The notes under the pieces were generated by a model. That model was not told where the DNA came from and ran no database searches. It saw only the letters and a list, made by a program, of their open reading frames with translations. The position numbers and the translations under genes are program-made. A stretch of DNA of 53,163 nt from an uncultured Acetatifactor sp. (GTDB lineage Bacteria > Bacillota > Clostridia > Lachnospirales > Lachnospiraceae): positions 1-53,163 of the forward strand of contig CAJUQT010000027.1 of assembly GCA_910588225.1 (NCBI GenBank), read 5' to 3'. Positions 16,740 to 25,550 of the stretch are shown here, piece after piece (the stretch's first letter is position 1; every line of letters starts with the position of its first letter).

Positions 16740-16772
16740 TGATTGGGACAAAGAGAAAGAGAGGTAGAAATC

Positions 16773-17486
16773 ATGAGAGGCAAGAACAATATTTTCTGGG
16801 GAATTATGCTTGTGCTGGGGGCTGTGCTGCTGCTGGCGGGCAGAATGGGATATCTGGAGGGTATCAGCTACGGCTCCATTCTGCTGAATGTTGCGTTGGC
16901 CGTGTTTCTGATAAAAGGGATTTTCAGGAGAAGCTTTGGTACGATTTTGTTTTCCCTTGCTTTTCTTGTCATTATTAACGATGAATTGCTGCATCTGGAA
17001 GAAATCACGCCCTGGCCGGTGCTGGGAGCGGCGCTTTTGGGTACCATAGGACTGAATCTTCTGTTTCCGGGATTTAAATATGGGAAAAGATTTGTCCCTC
17101 GCATAAGAACCGGGAGCTGCTGGAGAACCGGAGGAACCGTGAATGTCGATGACAACGGCGGAGTGGTATCCTTTGAAAATATCTTCAGCAGTGCAGTGAA
17201 ATACGTTTCCGGTGCCGTCAGCTTTGTGGGCATAGATAATGTGTTCGGCTCCATGGAGGTCTATTTTATGGATGCCGGCCTGGTGGACAACAATGCCAGC
17301 GTCACTGTGGATCTGGTGTTCGGAGAAGTGGTGCTCTATGTGCCGGCTTCCTGGAGGGTGAAGGTGAAGACGGAAAATATATTTGCATCCACGGACGAGA
17401 GCGGAAGGGGCATCTGCGACGGGGAAAATGTTCTGTGTGTGGGAGGCTCCGTGGTATTCGGACATCTGGGAATTGTGTATGTGTAA
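16773..17486 (+). CDS. LiaF-like membrane protein
   Basis: A 237-residue protein with four hydrophobic helices in the first 105 residues and a C-terminal beta-rich domain resembling that of LiaF/YvqF (GGVVSFENIFSSAVKYV, VDLVFGEVVLYVP, then a repeat-like beta pattern). LiaF-type proteins restrain cell-envelope stress signalling. The start at 16773 follows AGAGGT and begins directly before the first membrane helix; an upstream ATG at 16743 adds ten charged residues. Position directly after the LytTR gene suggests a regulator and membrane-partner pair. Confidence 0.78.
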   Translation: MRGKNNIFWGIMLVLGAVLLLAGRMGYLEGISYGSILLNVALAVFLIKGIFRRSFGTILFSLAFLVIINDELLHLEEITPWPVLGAALLGTIGLNLLFPGFKYGKRFVPRIRTGSCWRTGGTVNVDDNGGVVSFENIFSSAVKYVSGAVSFVGIDNVFGSMEVYFMDAGLVDNNASVTVDLVFGEVVLYVPASWRVKVKTENIFASTDESGRGICDGENVLCVGGSVVFGHLGIVYV

Positions 17487-17574
17487 TGTGGGACAATTTA
17501 CAGCTGACGCCATCTTGTCCGGAGACAGGGGATGCCGGATAAAAAGTAAAAGCTTAAATTTCAGAAAAAATACA

Positions 17575-17611
17575 AAAAAATGCAATTCGTTCTTTGCGGG
17601 TTGCATTTTTT
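17575..17611 (+). terminator. Terminator after the LiaF-like gene
   Basis: Arms AAAAAATGCAA and TTGCATTTTTT pair over 11 bp around a 15-nt loop, with A and T tracts so it could act in both directions. A TTGCGG box at 17594 and TATACT at 17616-17621 (16-bp spacer) overlap its 3' half and may be the promoter of the next operon. Confidence 0.7.
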
Positions 17612-17720
17612 GTGTTATACTGTTACAGACAATAATCATGGGGGTTCATGCGGTTTCGGAATGAATGTCCCGGATGCTAAATTGTTTGTATTTATTTATT
17701 ATAAATGGAGGACTGAGAGC

Positions 17721-19142
17721 ATGAGTACTACTTCAAAAGCGAGCCAAAGAATTACAGCTTTGCTCGATGACAACAGTTTCGTTGAAATTGGCGGACTTGT
17801 GACCGCAAGAGCTACCGATTTCAATATGAAACCCAATGAAACTCCTTCCGACGGTTGTATTACCGGATATGGAGTAATAGGTGGTAAGCCTGTGTATGTC
17901 TACAGCCAGGATGCTTCCGTGATGAATGGAACCATCGGCGAGATGCATGCCAGAAAGATTACCAATCTCTATGACTTGGCAATGAAGACAGGTTCTCCCG
18001 TAATCGGCCTGATCGATTCCGCGGGACTGAGACTGCAGGAGGCGGCGGATGCGCTGAATGCATTTGGCGCCATTTACATGAAGCAGACACTGGCTTCCGG
18101 TGTAATTCCTCAGATTACTGCTGTGCTGGGCAGCTGTGGCGGCGGACTTGCCCTGTTTCCGACGCTGACCGATTTTACTTTTATGGAAGAGAAAAACGGG
18201 AAGCTTTTCGTCAATGCTCCCAATGCGCTTGATGGAAATTCTGTTACAAAATGTGATTCCTCTGCGGCGGCGTTCCAGTCTGAGGAAAGCGGTATTGTGG
18301 ACGTGGTGGCGGACGAGGCGACGATTCTGACCAAAATCAGAGACCTGATTGCGTTCCTGCCTGCCAACAGCAGCGAAGGCAGCGATATTGTGGAATGTAC
18401 GGATGATCTGAACCGCGTAAACGAAGAGATGGCTGGCTGTGCCGGGGATACATCCATTGCACTTTCCATTTTGGCTGATAATAATGACTTCTTTGAAGTG
18501 AAAGCCGGTTACGGAAAGGATATGGTTGTGGGCTTCCTGAAGCTGGACGGCGTGACAGTGGGCGCGGTTGCAAACCGCAGTGAGATCTGTGACGAAGAAG
18601 GACAGGTTACAGAGAAGCTGGATGCGGTTCTGTCAAAGCAGGGGTGCGAGAAAGCAGCAGATTTTGTGACTTTCTGTGATGCATTTGAAATCCCTGTGTT
18701 GACTCTCACCAATGTGAAGGGATATAAAGCCACCATGTGTTCTGAAAAAGGAATTGCCAGAGCTGCGGCCAGATTGACCTATGCTTTTGCAAACGCAACG
18801 GTTCCCAAAGTAAATGTGATTGTGGGCAAGGCCCTGGGAACGGCTGCTATTGTGATGAATTCCAAGGCAATCGGTGCGGATATGACTTTCGCATGGCCGG
18901 GCGCTCAGATAGGCACTATGGAGAGCAAGCTGGCTGCAAAGATTATGTATGACGGTCAGGGGGCAGGTGTCATCAATGAAAAGGCAGCAGAGTATGAGGC
19001 ACTGCAGCTGAGTGCGGGAAGCGCCGCGCGGAGAGGATATGTGGACAGTATCGTGGAGGCGGCCGACACCAGGAAATATGTCATTGCCGCTTTTGAAATG
19101 CTCTTTGCCGATCGTCCCGTAAAAAAGCACGGAACAGTATAG
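17721..19142 (+). CDS. Carboxyltransferase subunit (acyl-CoA carboxylase/decarboxylase family)
   Basis: A 473-residue carboxyltransferase of the crotonase-like family that includes methylmalonyl-CoA and glutaconyl-CoA decarboxylase alpha subunits and acyl-CoA carboxylase beta subunits. Typical pieces are GLIDSAGLRLQE, an oxyanion-hole region around AVLGSCGGGLALFP in the first half, and NVIVGKALGTAAIVMNSKAI with FAWPGAQIGTM in the second. It is shorter than standard MmdA (about 510). The ATG at 17721 follows GGAGGACTGAG. It heads an operon with gamma-like, biotin carrier, beta and OadA-like genes. Its acyl-CoA substrate cannot be told from motifs. Confidence 0.82.
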   Translation: MSTTSKASQRITALLDDNSFVEIGGLVTARATDFNMKPNETPSDGCITGYGVIGGKPVYVYSQDASVMNGTIGEMHARKITNLYDLAMKTGSPVIGLIDSAGLRLQEAADALNAFGAIYMKQTLASGVIPQITAVLGSCGGGLALFPTLTDFTFMEEKNGKLFVNAPNALDGNSVTKCDSSAAAFQSEESGIVDVVADEATILTKIRDLIAFLPANSSEGSDIVECTDDLNRVNEEMAGCAGDTSIALSILADNNDFFEVKAGYGKDMVVGFLKLDGVTVGAVANRSEICDEEGQVTEKLDAVLSKQGCEKAADFVTFCDAFEIPVLTLTNVKGYKATMCSEKGIARAAARLTYAFANATVPKVNVIVGKALGTAAIVMNSKAIGADMTFAWPGAQIGTMESKLAAKIMYDGQGAGVINEKAAEYEALQLSAGSAARRGYVDSIVEAADTRKYVIAAFEMLFADRPVKKHGTV

Positions 19143-19158
19143 AAAGGGTGATTATAAA

Positions 19159-19950
19159 ATGAAGAAATTTTTGACTTTACTGTGTATGATTACCTGTATC
19201 TTCGGACTGAGCGCCTGTGGAAGCGGGGAAGTGCTGACGGAATATGAGCAGTATAAGGTAAGCAATGCACAGCAGCTGGCGGACGAGATGGTTCTCTATC
19301 TGCTTTCGCAGTATATGGACGATGAGGCGGCATCTGCTTTCGATGAATATACGGCGGAAGAGATTGAGTATCTGCTGAGTAATCAGTACAATATCAGTGT
19401 GGACGGAAATGCGTTTGTCTCAGCCATAAATTCTTTTCATTCCGCGAAGGACACCATAGGTGCCATCACGGAGACGGGCGGAAGCAGTGCTACAATAAAA
19501 GGCGATCAGATTATTGTGGAAGTGGAAGTCACAGGTGAGAAGAAAAGTGCCACGGCAGAGGTGATTTTCTCCAATGATATGTTTATGAAGCTGGAGTCAG
19601 CGGCCCTGAATCCCAAGTCTACCGTGGGAGAACTGATGGGAAAAGCAGGCCTGAATACGCTGATCGGCATGGGAACCGTGTTCGCGGTATTGATTCTGAT
19701 CAGTGTGATTATATCCTGCTTCAAGCTGATTTCGAAGGTCCAGGAGAGGAAAGATAGGAAAAAAGAGCCGGCGAAAGAAGCCACAGGGGTTGACAACGCG
19801 GTGACGCAGATTGCAGTGCAGGAGGAGGCCGTGGAAGAGACCGACGATCTGGAGCTGGTGGCCGTGATTGCGGCAGCCATTGCAGCGAGCCAGGGAGCTG
19901 CCTCCACGGACGGACTGGTAGTGCGTTCTGTGAGAAGGCGCCAGGCTTAA
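19159..19950 (+). CDS. OadG-like decarboxylase gamma subunit with lipoprotein N-terminus
   Basis: A 263-residue protein. Residues 1-21 are a lipoprotein signal (lipobox LSAC). Residues 22-160 are a predicted extracytoplasmic domain. A single membrane helix lies near 170-195. The rest is a cytoplasmic tail rich in Lys then Glu/Ala, containing DLELVAVIAAAIAAS, the segment typical of OadG-type subunits. Classical OadG is only about 80 residues and helps assemble the sodium-pumping decarboxylase. Here the usual subunit appears fused behind a lipoprotein-like domain. The gene sits 16 bp after the carboxyltransferase and upstream of the biotin carrier. Confidence 0.78.
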   Translation: MKKFLTLLCMITCIFGLSACGSGEVLTEYEQYKVSNAQQLADEMVLYLLSQYMDDEAASAFDEYTAEEIEYLLSNQYNISVDGNAFVSAINSFHSAKDTIGAITETGGSSATIKGDQIIVEVEVTGEKKSATAEVIFSNDMFMKLESAALNPKSTVGELMGKAGLNTLIGMGTVFAVLILISVIISCFKLISKVQERKDRKKEPAKEATGVDNAVTQIAVQEEAVEETDDLELVAVIAAAIAASQGAASTDGLVVRSVRRRQA

Positions 19951-20063
19951 GGCCGGATTCGTAATTGTAGTTCAGGAATGACTGTTGCGGGCGGAGTCCC
20001 ACAGACAGTCAGGTGATTTATAAAATAAGACAAAAAGGCGATTCTATTTAGGAGGAAATAAGA

Positions 20064-20444
20064 ATGAAAAACTATACAATTACCGTGAACGGAAATGTAT
20101 ATGATGTGGTAGTGGAAGAAGGCACATCCGGAGCTCCCGTGGCAGCAAAAGCACCTGCCGCCCCCAAAGCGGCTCCCAAGGCAGCCCCCGCTGTGGCAGC
20201 CCCTGCGCCCGGTGCAGCTGGCGGTGCGGGAAGTATTAAGATTGAAGCCGGTGCGGCAGGAAAGGTATTCAAGCTGGAGAAGAAAGTTGGAGATGCCGTG
20301 AAAAAGGGAGATGCCGTTGTGATTATTGAGGCAATGAAGATGGAGATTCCTGTTGTGGCTCCCGAAGACGGCACGGTTGCAAGCGTTGACGTGGCAGTGG
20401 GTGATGCCGTGGAGGCAGGTGCTGTATTAGCTACCTTGAATTAA
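20064..20444 (+). CDS. Biotin carboxyl carrier subunit
   Basis: A 126-residue biotin/lipoyl-domain protein. The biotinylated lysine is Lys92 in EAMKM, 34 residues from the C-terminus as is usual. An Ala/Pro-rich flexible linker (about residues 25-55) lets the biotin arm move between sites. The short N-terminal part resembles the assembly region of decarboxylase gamma/delta subunits. It shuttles CO2 from the carboxyltransferase to the membrane beta subunit, coupled to sodium export. AGGAGG lies ten bases before the ATG. Confidence 0.93.
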   Translation: MKNYTITVNGNVYDVVVEEGTSGAPVAAKAPAAPKAAPKAAPAVAAPAPGAAGGAGSIKIEAGAAGKVFKLEKKVGDAVKKGDAVVIIEAMKMEIPVVAPEDGTVASVDVAVGDAVEAGAVLATLN

Positions 20445-20495
20445 ATTGCCGCCGTTGTACGTCAGCGGTATGAAAGAACAACAGGAGGTCAACAA

Positions 20496-21647
20496 ATGGA
20501 TTATATAGGTTCTACGCTGAACAACCTCATTCATCAGACTGCATTTTTTAACCTGACCTGGGGAAATTATCTGATGATAGCGGTTGCATGCTTTTTCCTT
20601 TATCTGGCTATCCGGCATGAGTTTGAACCCTTGCTTCTGACTCCCATAGCCTTCGGCATGTTGTTGGTCAATATTTATCCCGACATCATGCTTCATGCGG
20701 AGGACGCCTCGAACGGTGTGGGCGGACTGCTGTACTATTTCTATCTACTGGATGAGTGGGCGATTCTGCCGTCTCTGATTTTCATGGGTGTAGGCGCCAT
20801 GACGGATTTTGGTCCGCTGATTGCAAACCCCAAGAGCTTTTTGCTGGGTGCCGCTGCGCAGTTCGGTATCTTTGCGGCATATTTCGGAGCCATTTTCTTA
20901 GGCTTCAATGATATGGCAGCCGCGGCGATTTCCATCATCGGCGGTGCTGACGGACCTACCTCTATCTTCCTGGCCAGCAAGCTGGGACAGACGGCGATTC
21001 TGGGACCCATTGCGGTGGCGGCCTATTCCTACATGTCGCTGGTGCCTATTATTCAGCCGCCTATCATGAAGCTTTTCACCACAGAAGCAGAGCGGAAGAT
21101 TAAAATGGGTCAGCTTCGACCTGTATCCAAGCTGGAGAAGATTCTCTTCCCCATTATCGTGACCATTGTGGTATGTCTGATACTGCCTACCACCGCTCCG
21201 CTGGTTGGTATGCTGATGCTGGGCAACCTGTTCAGAGAGTCCGGCGTTGTCAGACAGCTTACCGAGACCGCATCCAACGCATTGATGTATATTGTAGTTA
21301 TCCTGCTGGGTACCTCCGTGGGCGCTACCACCAGTGCAGAAGCATTCCTGAATCTGGATACGCTTAAAATCGTGGCGCTGGGACTGGTTGCCTTTGCCTT
21401 TGGTACGGCAGCCGGTGTTCTCTTCGGCAAGATTATGTGTAAACTGAGCGGAGGCAAGATCAATCCTCTGATCGGCTCTGCCGGTGTGTCAGCTGTGCCC
21501 ATGGCGGCCCGTGTGTCCCAGAAGGTGGGAGCGGAAGCAGACCCCACCAATTTCCTGCTGATGCATGCCATGGGACCCAATGTTGCAGGCGTAATCGGAA
21601 CAGCTGTGGCAGCCGGTACCTTTATGGCTATTTTCGGGGTGTTTTAA
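20496..21647 (+). CDS. oadB: Sodium-pumping decarboxylase beta subunit
   Basis: A 383-residue membrane protein of the OadB/MmdB/GcdB family, which decarboxylates carboxybiotin and exports Na+. About nine hydrophobic helices are visible. The conserved sodium-site loop ISIIGGADGPTSIF and the C-terminal motif GSAGVSAVPMAARVSQ are both present. The start at 20496 follows AGGAGG. Only one beta subunit is present in the window, although two carboxyltransferase genes flank it in the same cluster, so it is probably shared. Confidence 0.93.
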   Translation: MDYIGSTLNNLIHQTAFFNLTWGNYLMIAVACFFLYLAIRHEFEPLLLTPIAFGMLLVNIYPDIMLHAEDASNGVGGLLYYFYLLDEWAILPSLIFMGVGAMTDFGPLIANPKSFLLGAAAQFGIFAAYFGAIFLGFNDMAAAAISIIGGADGPTSIFLASKLGQTAILGPIAVAAYSYMSLVPIIQPPIMKLFTTEAERKIKMGQLRPVSKLEKILFPIIVTIVVCLILPTTAPLVGMLMLGNLFRESGVVRQLTETASNALMYIVVILLGTSVGATTSAEAFLNLDTLKIVALGLVAFAFGTAAGVLFGKIMCKLSGGKINPLIGSAGVSAVPMAARVSQKVGAEADPTNFLLMHAMGPNVAGVIGTAVAAGTFMAIFGVF

Positions 21648-21790
21648 GCAGTTGATATCCGGAATAATTTACAACTGTCTGTTCAGGCAGTATATAGTTG
21701 GTTTCGGAGGCATAAATGCTGAATGAATGTAACAGTTCCAATGTGTGTCGGGCTGTTACAATGAATAATATATATGGAGGAAATTCGTAA

Positions 21791-23218
21791 ATGTCAGAAC
21801 AAGCAAAAAAACCGATTAAAATTACGGAAACCATACTGCGTGACGCTCACCAGTCTCTGATTGCCACCAGAATGCCCACGGATTTTATGCTTCCTATTGT
21901 TGAGAAGATGGATAAAGTGGGGTATCATTCTGTAGAGTGCTGGGGCGGCGCAACCTTTGACGCTTCCCTTCGTTTCCTGAAGGAAGATCCCTGGGACAGA
22001 CTTCGGAAACTGCGGGATGGATTTAAGAATACGAAGCTGCAGATGCTTTTCCGCGGACAGAATATTCTGGGTTACAGACCTTATGCGGACGATGTTGTGG
22101 ATGCATTTGTTCAGAAGTCTATTGCTAACGGAATTGACATTATCCGTATTTTTGACTGTCTCAATGATCTGCGCAATCTGCAGGAGGCGGTTAATGCTAC
22201 CAACAGAATGAAGCAGCAGGAAGGCAGAGGGCATGCGCAGATTGCGCTGTCCTACACTCTGGGAGATGCCTATACGCTGGAGTACTGGGCAAACACGGCA
22301 AAGAAGATTGAGGAGATGGGGGCAGACTCCATTTGTATCAAGGATATGGCAGGATTGCTGGTGCCCTACAAGGCGTCTGAGCTGATTAAGGCCATGAAGG
22401 AGAATACAAAGCTTCCGATTCAGCTGCATACCCACTATACTTCCGGCGTGGCCAGTATGACTTACCTGAAAGCAGTGGAGGCCGGTGTGGATGTCATTGA
22501 TACCGCCATGAGTCCTCTTGCTCTGGGAACGTCACAGCCTGCAACAGAGGTTATGGTGGAGACCTTCCGCGGTACTCCTTATGACACAGGCTTCGATCAG
22601 AACCTGCTGGCAGAAATCGCAGATTACTTCCGCCCTTACAGAGATGAGTGCTTAAAGAGCGGTCTGCTGAATCCGAAGGTGATGGGTGTTGATATCAAGA
22701 CATTATTGTACCAGGTACCCGGCGGCATGCTTTCCAACATGGTGAGCCAGCTGAAGGAGCAGAATGCGGAAGACAGATATTACGATGTGCTTCGTGAGAT
22801 TCCTGAGGTCCGCAAGGATCTGGGTGAGCCTCCTCTGGTTACCCCTTCTTCGCAGATTGTAGGTACTCAGGCAGTATTCAATGTACTGATGGGGGAGAGA
22901 TACAAGATGGCTACCAAGGAGACCAAAGCCGTGCTGCGGGGTGAGTATGGTCAAACTATCAAGCCTATGAACCAGGAAGTGATTGACAAGGTTATTCCCG
23001 GTGAGGAGAGAATTACCTGCCGCTATGCGGATATGCTGGAGAATGAGATGGATAAGCTGGAGTCCGAGATGAGTGAGTGGAAGCAGCAGGATGAGGACGT
23101 ACTGAGCTATGCCCTGTTCCCTCAGGTTGCCATGGACTTTTTCAAATATCGTCAGGCACAGCAGGAGAAGGTGGATATGACACAGGCAGATACCCAGAAC
23201 GGAGCTTATCCTGTCTGA
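21791..23218 (+). CDS. oadA: Oxaloacetate decarboxylase alpha / pyruvate carboxylase subunit B-like protein
   Basis: A 475-residue TIM-barrel carboxyltransferase of the HMGL-like/PYC_OADA family. Visible are ETILRDAHQSL (metal-binding Asp), MLFRGQNILGYR, KDMAGLLVPYKA (carbamylated Lys) and QLHTHYTSG (metal His pair). The conserved PYC_OADA region follows, but the C-terminal biotinyl domain is absent, so it relies on the separate carrier encoded at 20064. It transfers the carboxyl group of oxaloacetate to biotin. It is 143 bp after oadB and starts behind a GGAGG. It ends shortly before a hairpin. Confidence 0.92.
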   Translation: MSEQAKKPIKITETILRDAHQSLIATRMPTDFMLPIVEKMDKVGYHSVECWGGATFDASLRFLKEDPWDRLRKLRDGFKNTKLQMLFRGQNILGYRPYADDVVDAFVQKSIANGIDIIRIFDCLNDLRNLQEAVNATNRMKQQEGRGHAQIALSYTLGDAYTLEYWANTAKKIEEMGADSICIKDMAGLLVPYKASELIKAMKENTKLPIQLHTHYTSGVASMTYLKAVEAGVDVIDTAMSPLALGTSQPATEVMVETFRGTPYDTGFDQNLLAEIADYFRPYRDECLKSGLLNPKVMGVDIKTLLYQVPGGMLSNMVSQLKEQNAEDRYYDVLREIPEVRKDLGEPPLVTPSSQIVGTQAVFNVLMGERYKMATKETKAVLRGEYGQTIKPMNQEVIDKVIPGEERITCRYADMLENEMDKLESEMSEWKQQDEDVLSYALFPQVAMDFFKYRQAQQEKVDMTQADTQNGAYPV

Positions 23219-23251
23219 GATATGATTTGAGTTTTGAATAATAAAATGCGG

Positions 23252-23283
23252 TTTCCAGGGTGTCTTCAGGGGCACCCTGGAAA
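23252..23283 (+). terminator. Probable terminator hairpin after oadA
   Basis: A perfect 11-bp stem, TTTCCAGGGTG with CACCCTGGAAA, around a 10-nt loop. There is no clear T-run after it, so termination strength is uncertain. Confidence 0.5.
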
Positions 23284-23343
23284 TTCTGCAACAGAGAGCA
23301 GATAAATCTATCGGGTGGAAACGGATTGCGGAGGAGAGAAGAT

Positions 23344-24711
23344 TTGGGCAGAGTGATAGTTGTGGGCGGAGGTGCCGCGGGAATGATTGCCGCGGTGGCG
23401 GCTGCGGACAGAGGCAACAGTGTATACCTGATAGAGAAGAATGAAAAGCTGGGGAAAAAGCTTTTTATTACAGGAAAAGGACGATGTAATGTGACCAATG
23501 CCGGGGATATGGATACACTTTTTGCCAATGTCCGTATCAACGGTAAATTTTTGTACAGCGCATTCTATGAGTACGACAATCTGGCCATTATGGATTTCCT
23601 GGAACAGGCAGGCTGCCCACTGAAAACAGAGCGTGGGGAGAGAGTATTTCCCCAGTCGGACCATTCTTCGGATGTCATAGGGGTATTTCAGCGGGAACTG
23701 AAAAAGAGGGGCGTACAGGTTCTGCTGAATGCGGAAGTTCGGGAACTGATACTGGATGAGGGGGATTCCTGTGAAGCTCGGCAGGAAACAGGCAGAGGCC
23801 GGGAGACGGAAGCGAATAAAGCGGGAGAAGATGGCAAAACGGAAAGGAATCCGACCAGAGCAGCTTTACAGAGAAGAATCGCAGGAGTCAGATTGTCGGA
23901 CGGACGGGAGCTTCAGGCGGACAGCTGTATTGTCTGTACAGGAGGTCTCTCTTACCCAGCCACTGGTTCTACCGGTGACGGCTATCGTTTTGCCGAAGAG
24001 ACAGGTCATAAAATTACGGAATGTGTGCCTGGTCTGGTTCCATTCCGAATCAAAGAGAGCTGGTGTAGCCATCTGATGGGTCTTTCTCTCAAAAATGTTT
24101 CTCTGCGCATGGTATACGGAGGGCGGGAAGTCTATCAGGGATTTGGAGAAATGCTGTTTACCCATTTTGGGGTCAGCGGGCCGTTGATTCTGTCAGCCAG
24201 CAGCTTTTATGGGCAGAGTGGGAGCGGAAAGGCCGGCCGGGAGAGAAGCGGCGGCGAGGGCCAGACAGTGCTTTACCTGGATCTGAAGCCCGCGCTGGAA
24301 CCAGAACAGCTGGACAGGCGTCTGCTGAGAGATTTTGAGGAGAACAGAAATCGACAGTTTAAAAATGCTTTGAGTGGTTTGTTCCCTGCAAAGCTGATTC
24401 CTGTAATGACGGAGCTGTCCGGAATTTATCCGGACAAAAAGGTGAACGAAATTACACGGGAAGAGAGACATGCCTTTGGTGCGCTGATCAAGAATCTTCA
24501 GATGACAGTGACGGGGCTTCGAGGGTTTGAGGAGGCTATTATCACCAGAGGCGGTGTTGATGTGAAGGAGATCAATCCTTCCACCATGGAGTCGAAGAAA
24601 GTACGGGGACTGTATTTTGCGGGAGAAGTGTTGGATCTGGACGCTTTGACAGGCGGTTTTAATCTGCAGATTGCGTGGTCCACAGGACATCTGGCTGGGA
24701 GTAGTGTGTAA
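23344..24711 (+). CDS. HI0933-family FAD-dependent oxidoreductase
   Basis: A 455-residue flavoprotein of the HI0933/YhiN (BaiN-like) family. The FAD dinucleotide motif VIVVGGGAAGM is at the N-terminus, then KLFITGKGRCNVTNA, which is diagnostic, and LYFAGEVLDLDALTGGFNLQ at the C-terminus. I chose a TTG start at 23344 because GGAGGAG is eight bases upstream and the Rossmann strand begins at once; an upstream GTG at 23260 gives an implausible extension. A basic, low-complexity insert lies near residues 143-175. The family includes 7-alpha-dehydroxylation accessory reductases and uncharacterised dehydrogenases, so the substrate is unknown. Confidence 0.85.
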   Translation: MGRVIVVGGGAAGMIAAVAAADRGNSVYLIEKNEKLGKKLFITGKGRCNVTNAGDMDTLFANVRINGKFLYSAFYEYDNLAIMDFLEQAGCPLKTERGERVFPQSDHSSDVIGVFQRELKKRGVQVLLNAEVRELILDEGDSCEARQETGRGRETEANKAGEDGKTERNPTRAALQRRIAGVRLSDGRELQADSCIVCTGGLSYPATGSTGDGYRFAEETGHKITECVPGLVPFRIKESWCSHLMGLSLKNVSLRMVYGGREVYQGFGEMLFTHFGVSGPLILSASSFYGQSGSGKAGRERSGGEGQTVLYLDLKPALEPEQLDRRLLRDFEENRNRQFKNALSGLFPAKLIPVMTELSGIYPDKKVNEITREERHAFGALIKNLQMTVTGLRGFEEAIITRGGVDVKEINPSTMESKKVRGLYFAGEVLDLDALTGGFNLQIAWSTGHLAGSSV

Positions 24712-24795
24712 AGAGAATGAAAATCGGGCAAAGTGAGAGAATAACAGCGACAGGCATTTTTAAATAAAAAGCCGTAAATCGAAATGGAGAAAATG

Positions 24796-25473
24796 ATGAG
24801 TTTTAACGTAGCAATCGACGGACCTGCAGGGGCAGGCAAAAGTACTGTGGCAAAAGCAGTGGCGAAGAAATGGAATCTTATTTATGTTGATACAGGGGCA
24901 ATGTACCGGGCAATGGCGCTGTTTATGATGCGGGAAGGTGTAAATCTGCAGGATGAAGAAGCCATTGCCGGGAAGTGCCGGGAGGCGCATGTCACCATAC
25001 GATATGAGAATGGGGTACAGGTTGTCTTTTTAAATGAAGAAAATGTAAATGCGCTTATCCGTACGGAGGAGGTAAGTCATGCCGCTTCCCTTGTCAGCGT
25101 GATTCCGGATGTGCGCAGGGCCATGGTGGAGCTTCAGAAGAAGCTGGCGGCAGACAGCGACTGCATTATGGACGGACGTGATATCGGCACCTGTGTACTG
25201 CCCGGCGCACAGCTGAAAATCTATCTCACGGCCAGCAGCACAGTGCGGGCCGAAAGAAGATATGACGAGCTGACAGCCAGAGGTGTAAGCTGTGATCTGA
25301 ATCAGATACAGGCAGATATAGAAGAGAGGGATTACAGAGATATGCACAGAGAAATTTCCCCTCTGAGACAGGCTGATGATGCTGTATTGGTGGATACGTC
25401 GCAGATGACCCAGGAGGAAGTGATTTTAGCTGTTTCCGAGTTGTGCGGTAAAGCAGGCGCCTTACAGAGCTGA
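24796..25473 (+). CDS. cmk: Cytidylate kinase
   Basis: Phosphorylates CMP and dCMP using ATP. The P-loop is IDGPAGAGKST, followed by VDTGAMYRA, IMDGRDIGT and RAERRYDEL, all diagnostic of CMP kinase. I take ATG at 24796, giving 225 residues, because GGAGA sits five bases upstream and the family begins with MSFNVAIDGP; in-frame ATGs at 24784 and 24793 are alternatives. It leads a cluster continuing into ispH, an S1 protein and cheR, as in many Clostridia. Confidence 0.95.
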   Translation: MSFNVAIDGPAGAGKSTVAKAVAKKWNLIYVDTGAMYRAMALFMMREGVNLQDEEAIAGKCREAHVTIRYENGVQVVFLNEENVNALIRTEEVSHAASLVSVIPDVRRAMVELQKKLAADSDCIMDGRDIGTCVLPGAQLKIYLTASSTVRAERRYDELTARGVSCDLNQIQADIEERDYRDMHREISPLRQADDAVLVDTSQMTQEEVILAVSELCGKAGALQS

Positions 25474-25550
25474 TGAATGACGAAGCGGCTGCGAATATGT
25501 AAAGATGAGTAACGCAGCCGTTTCGGCTGCAGAATTCCGGGAGGTTTTTC

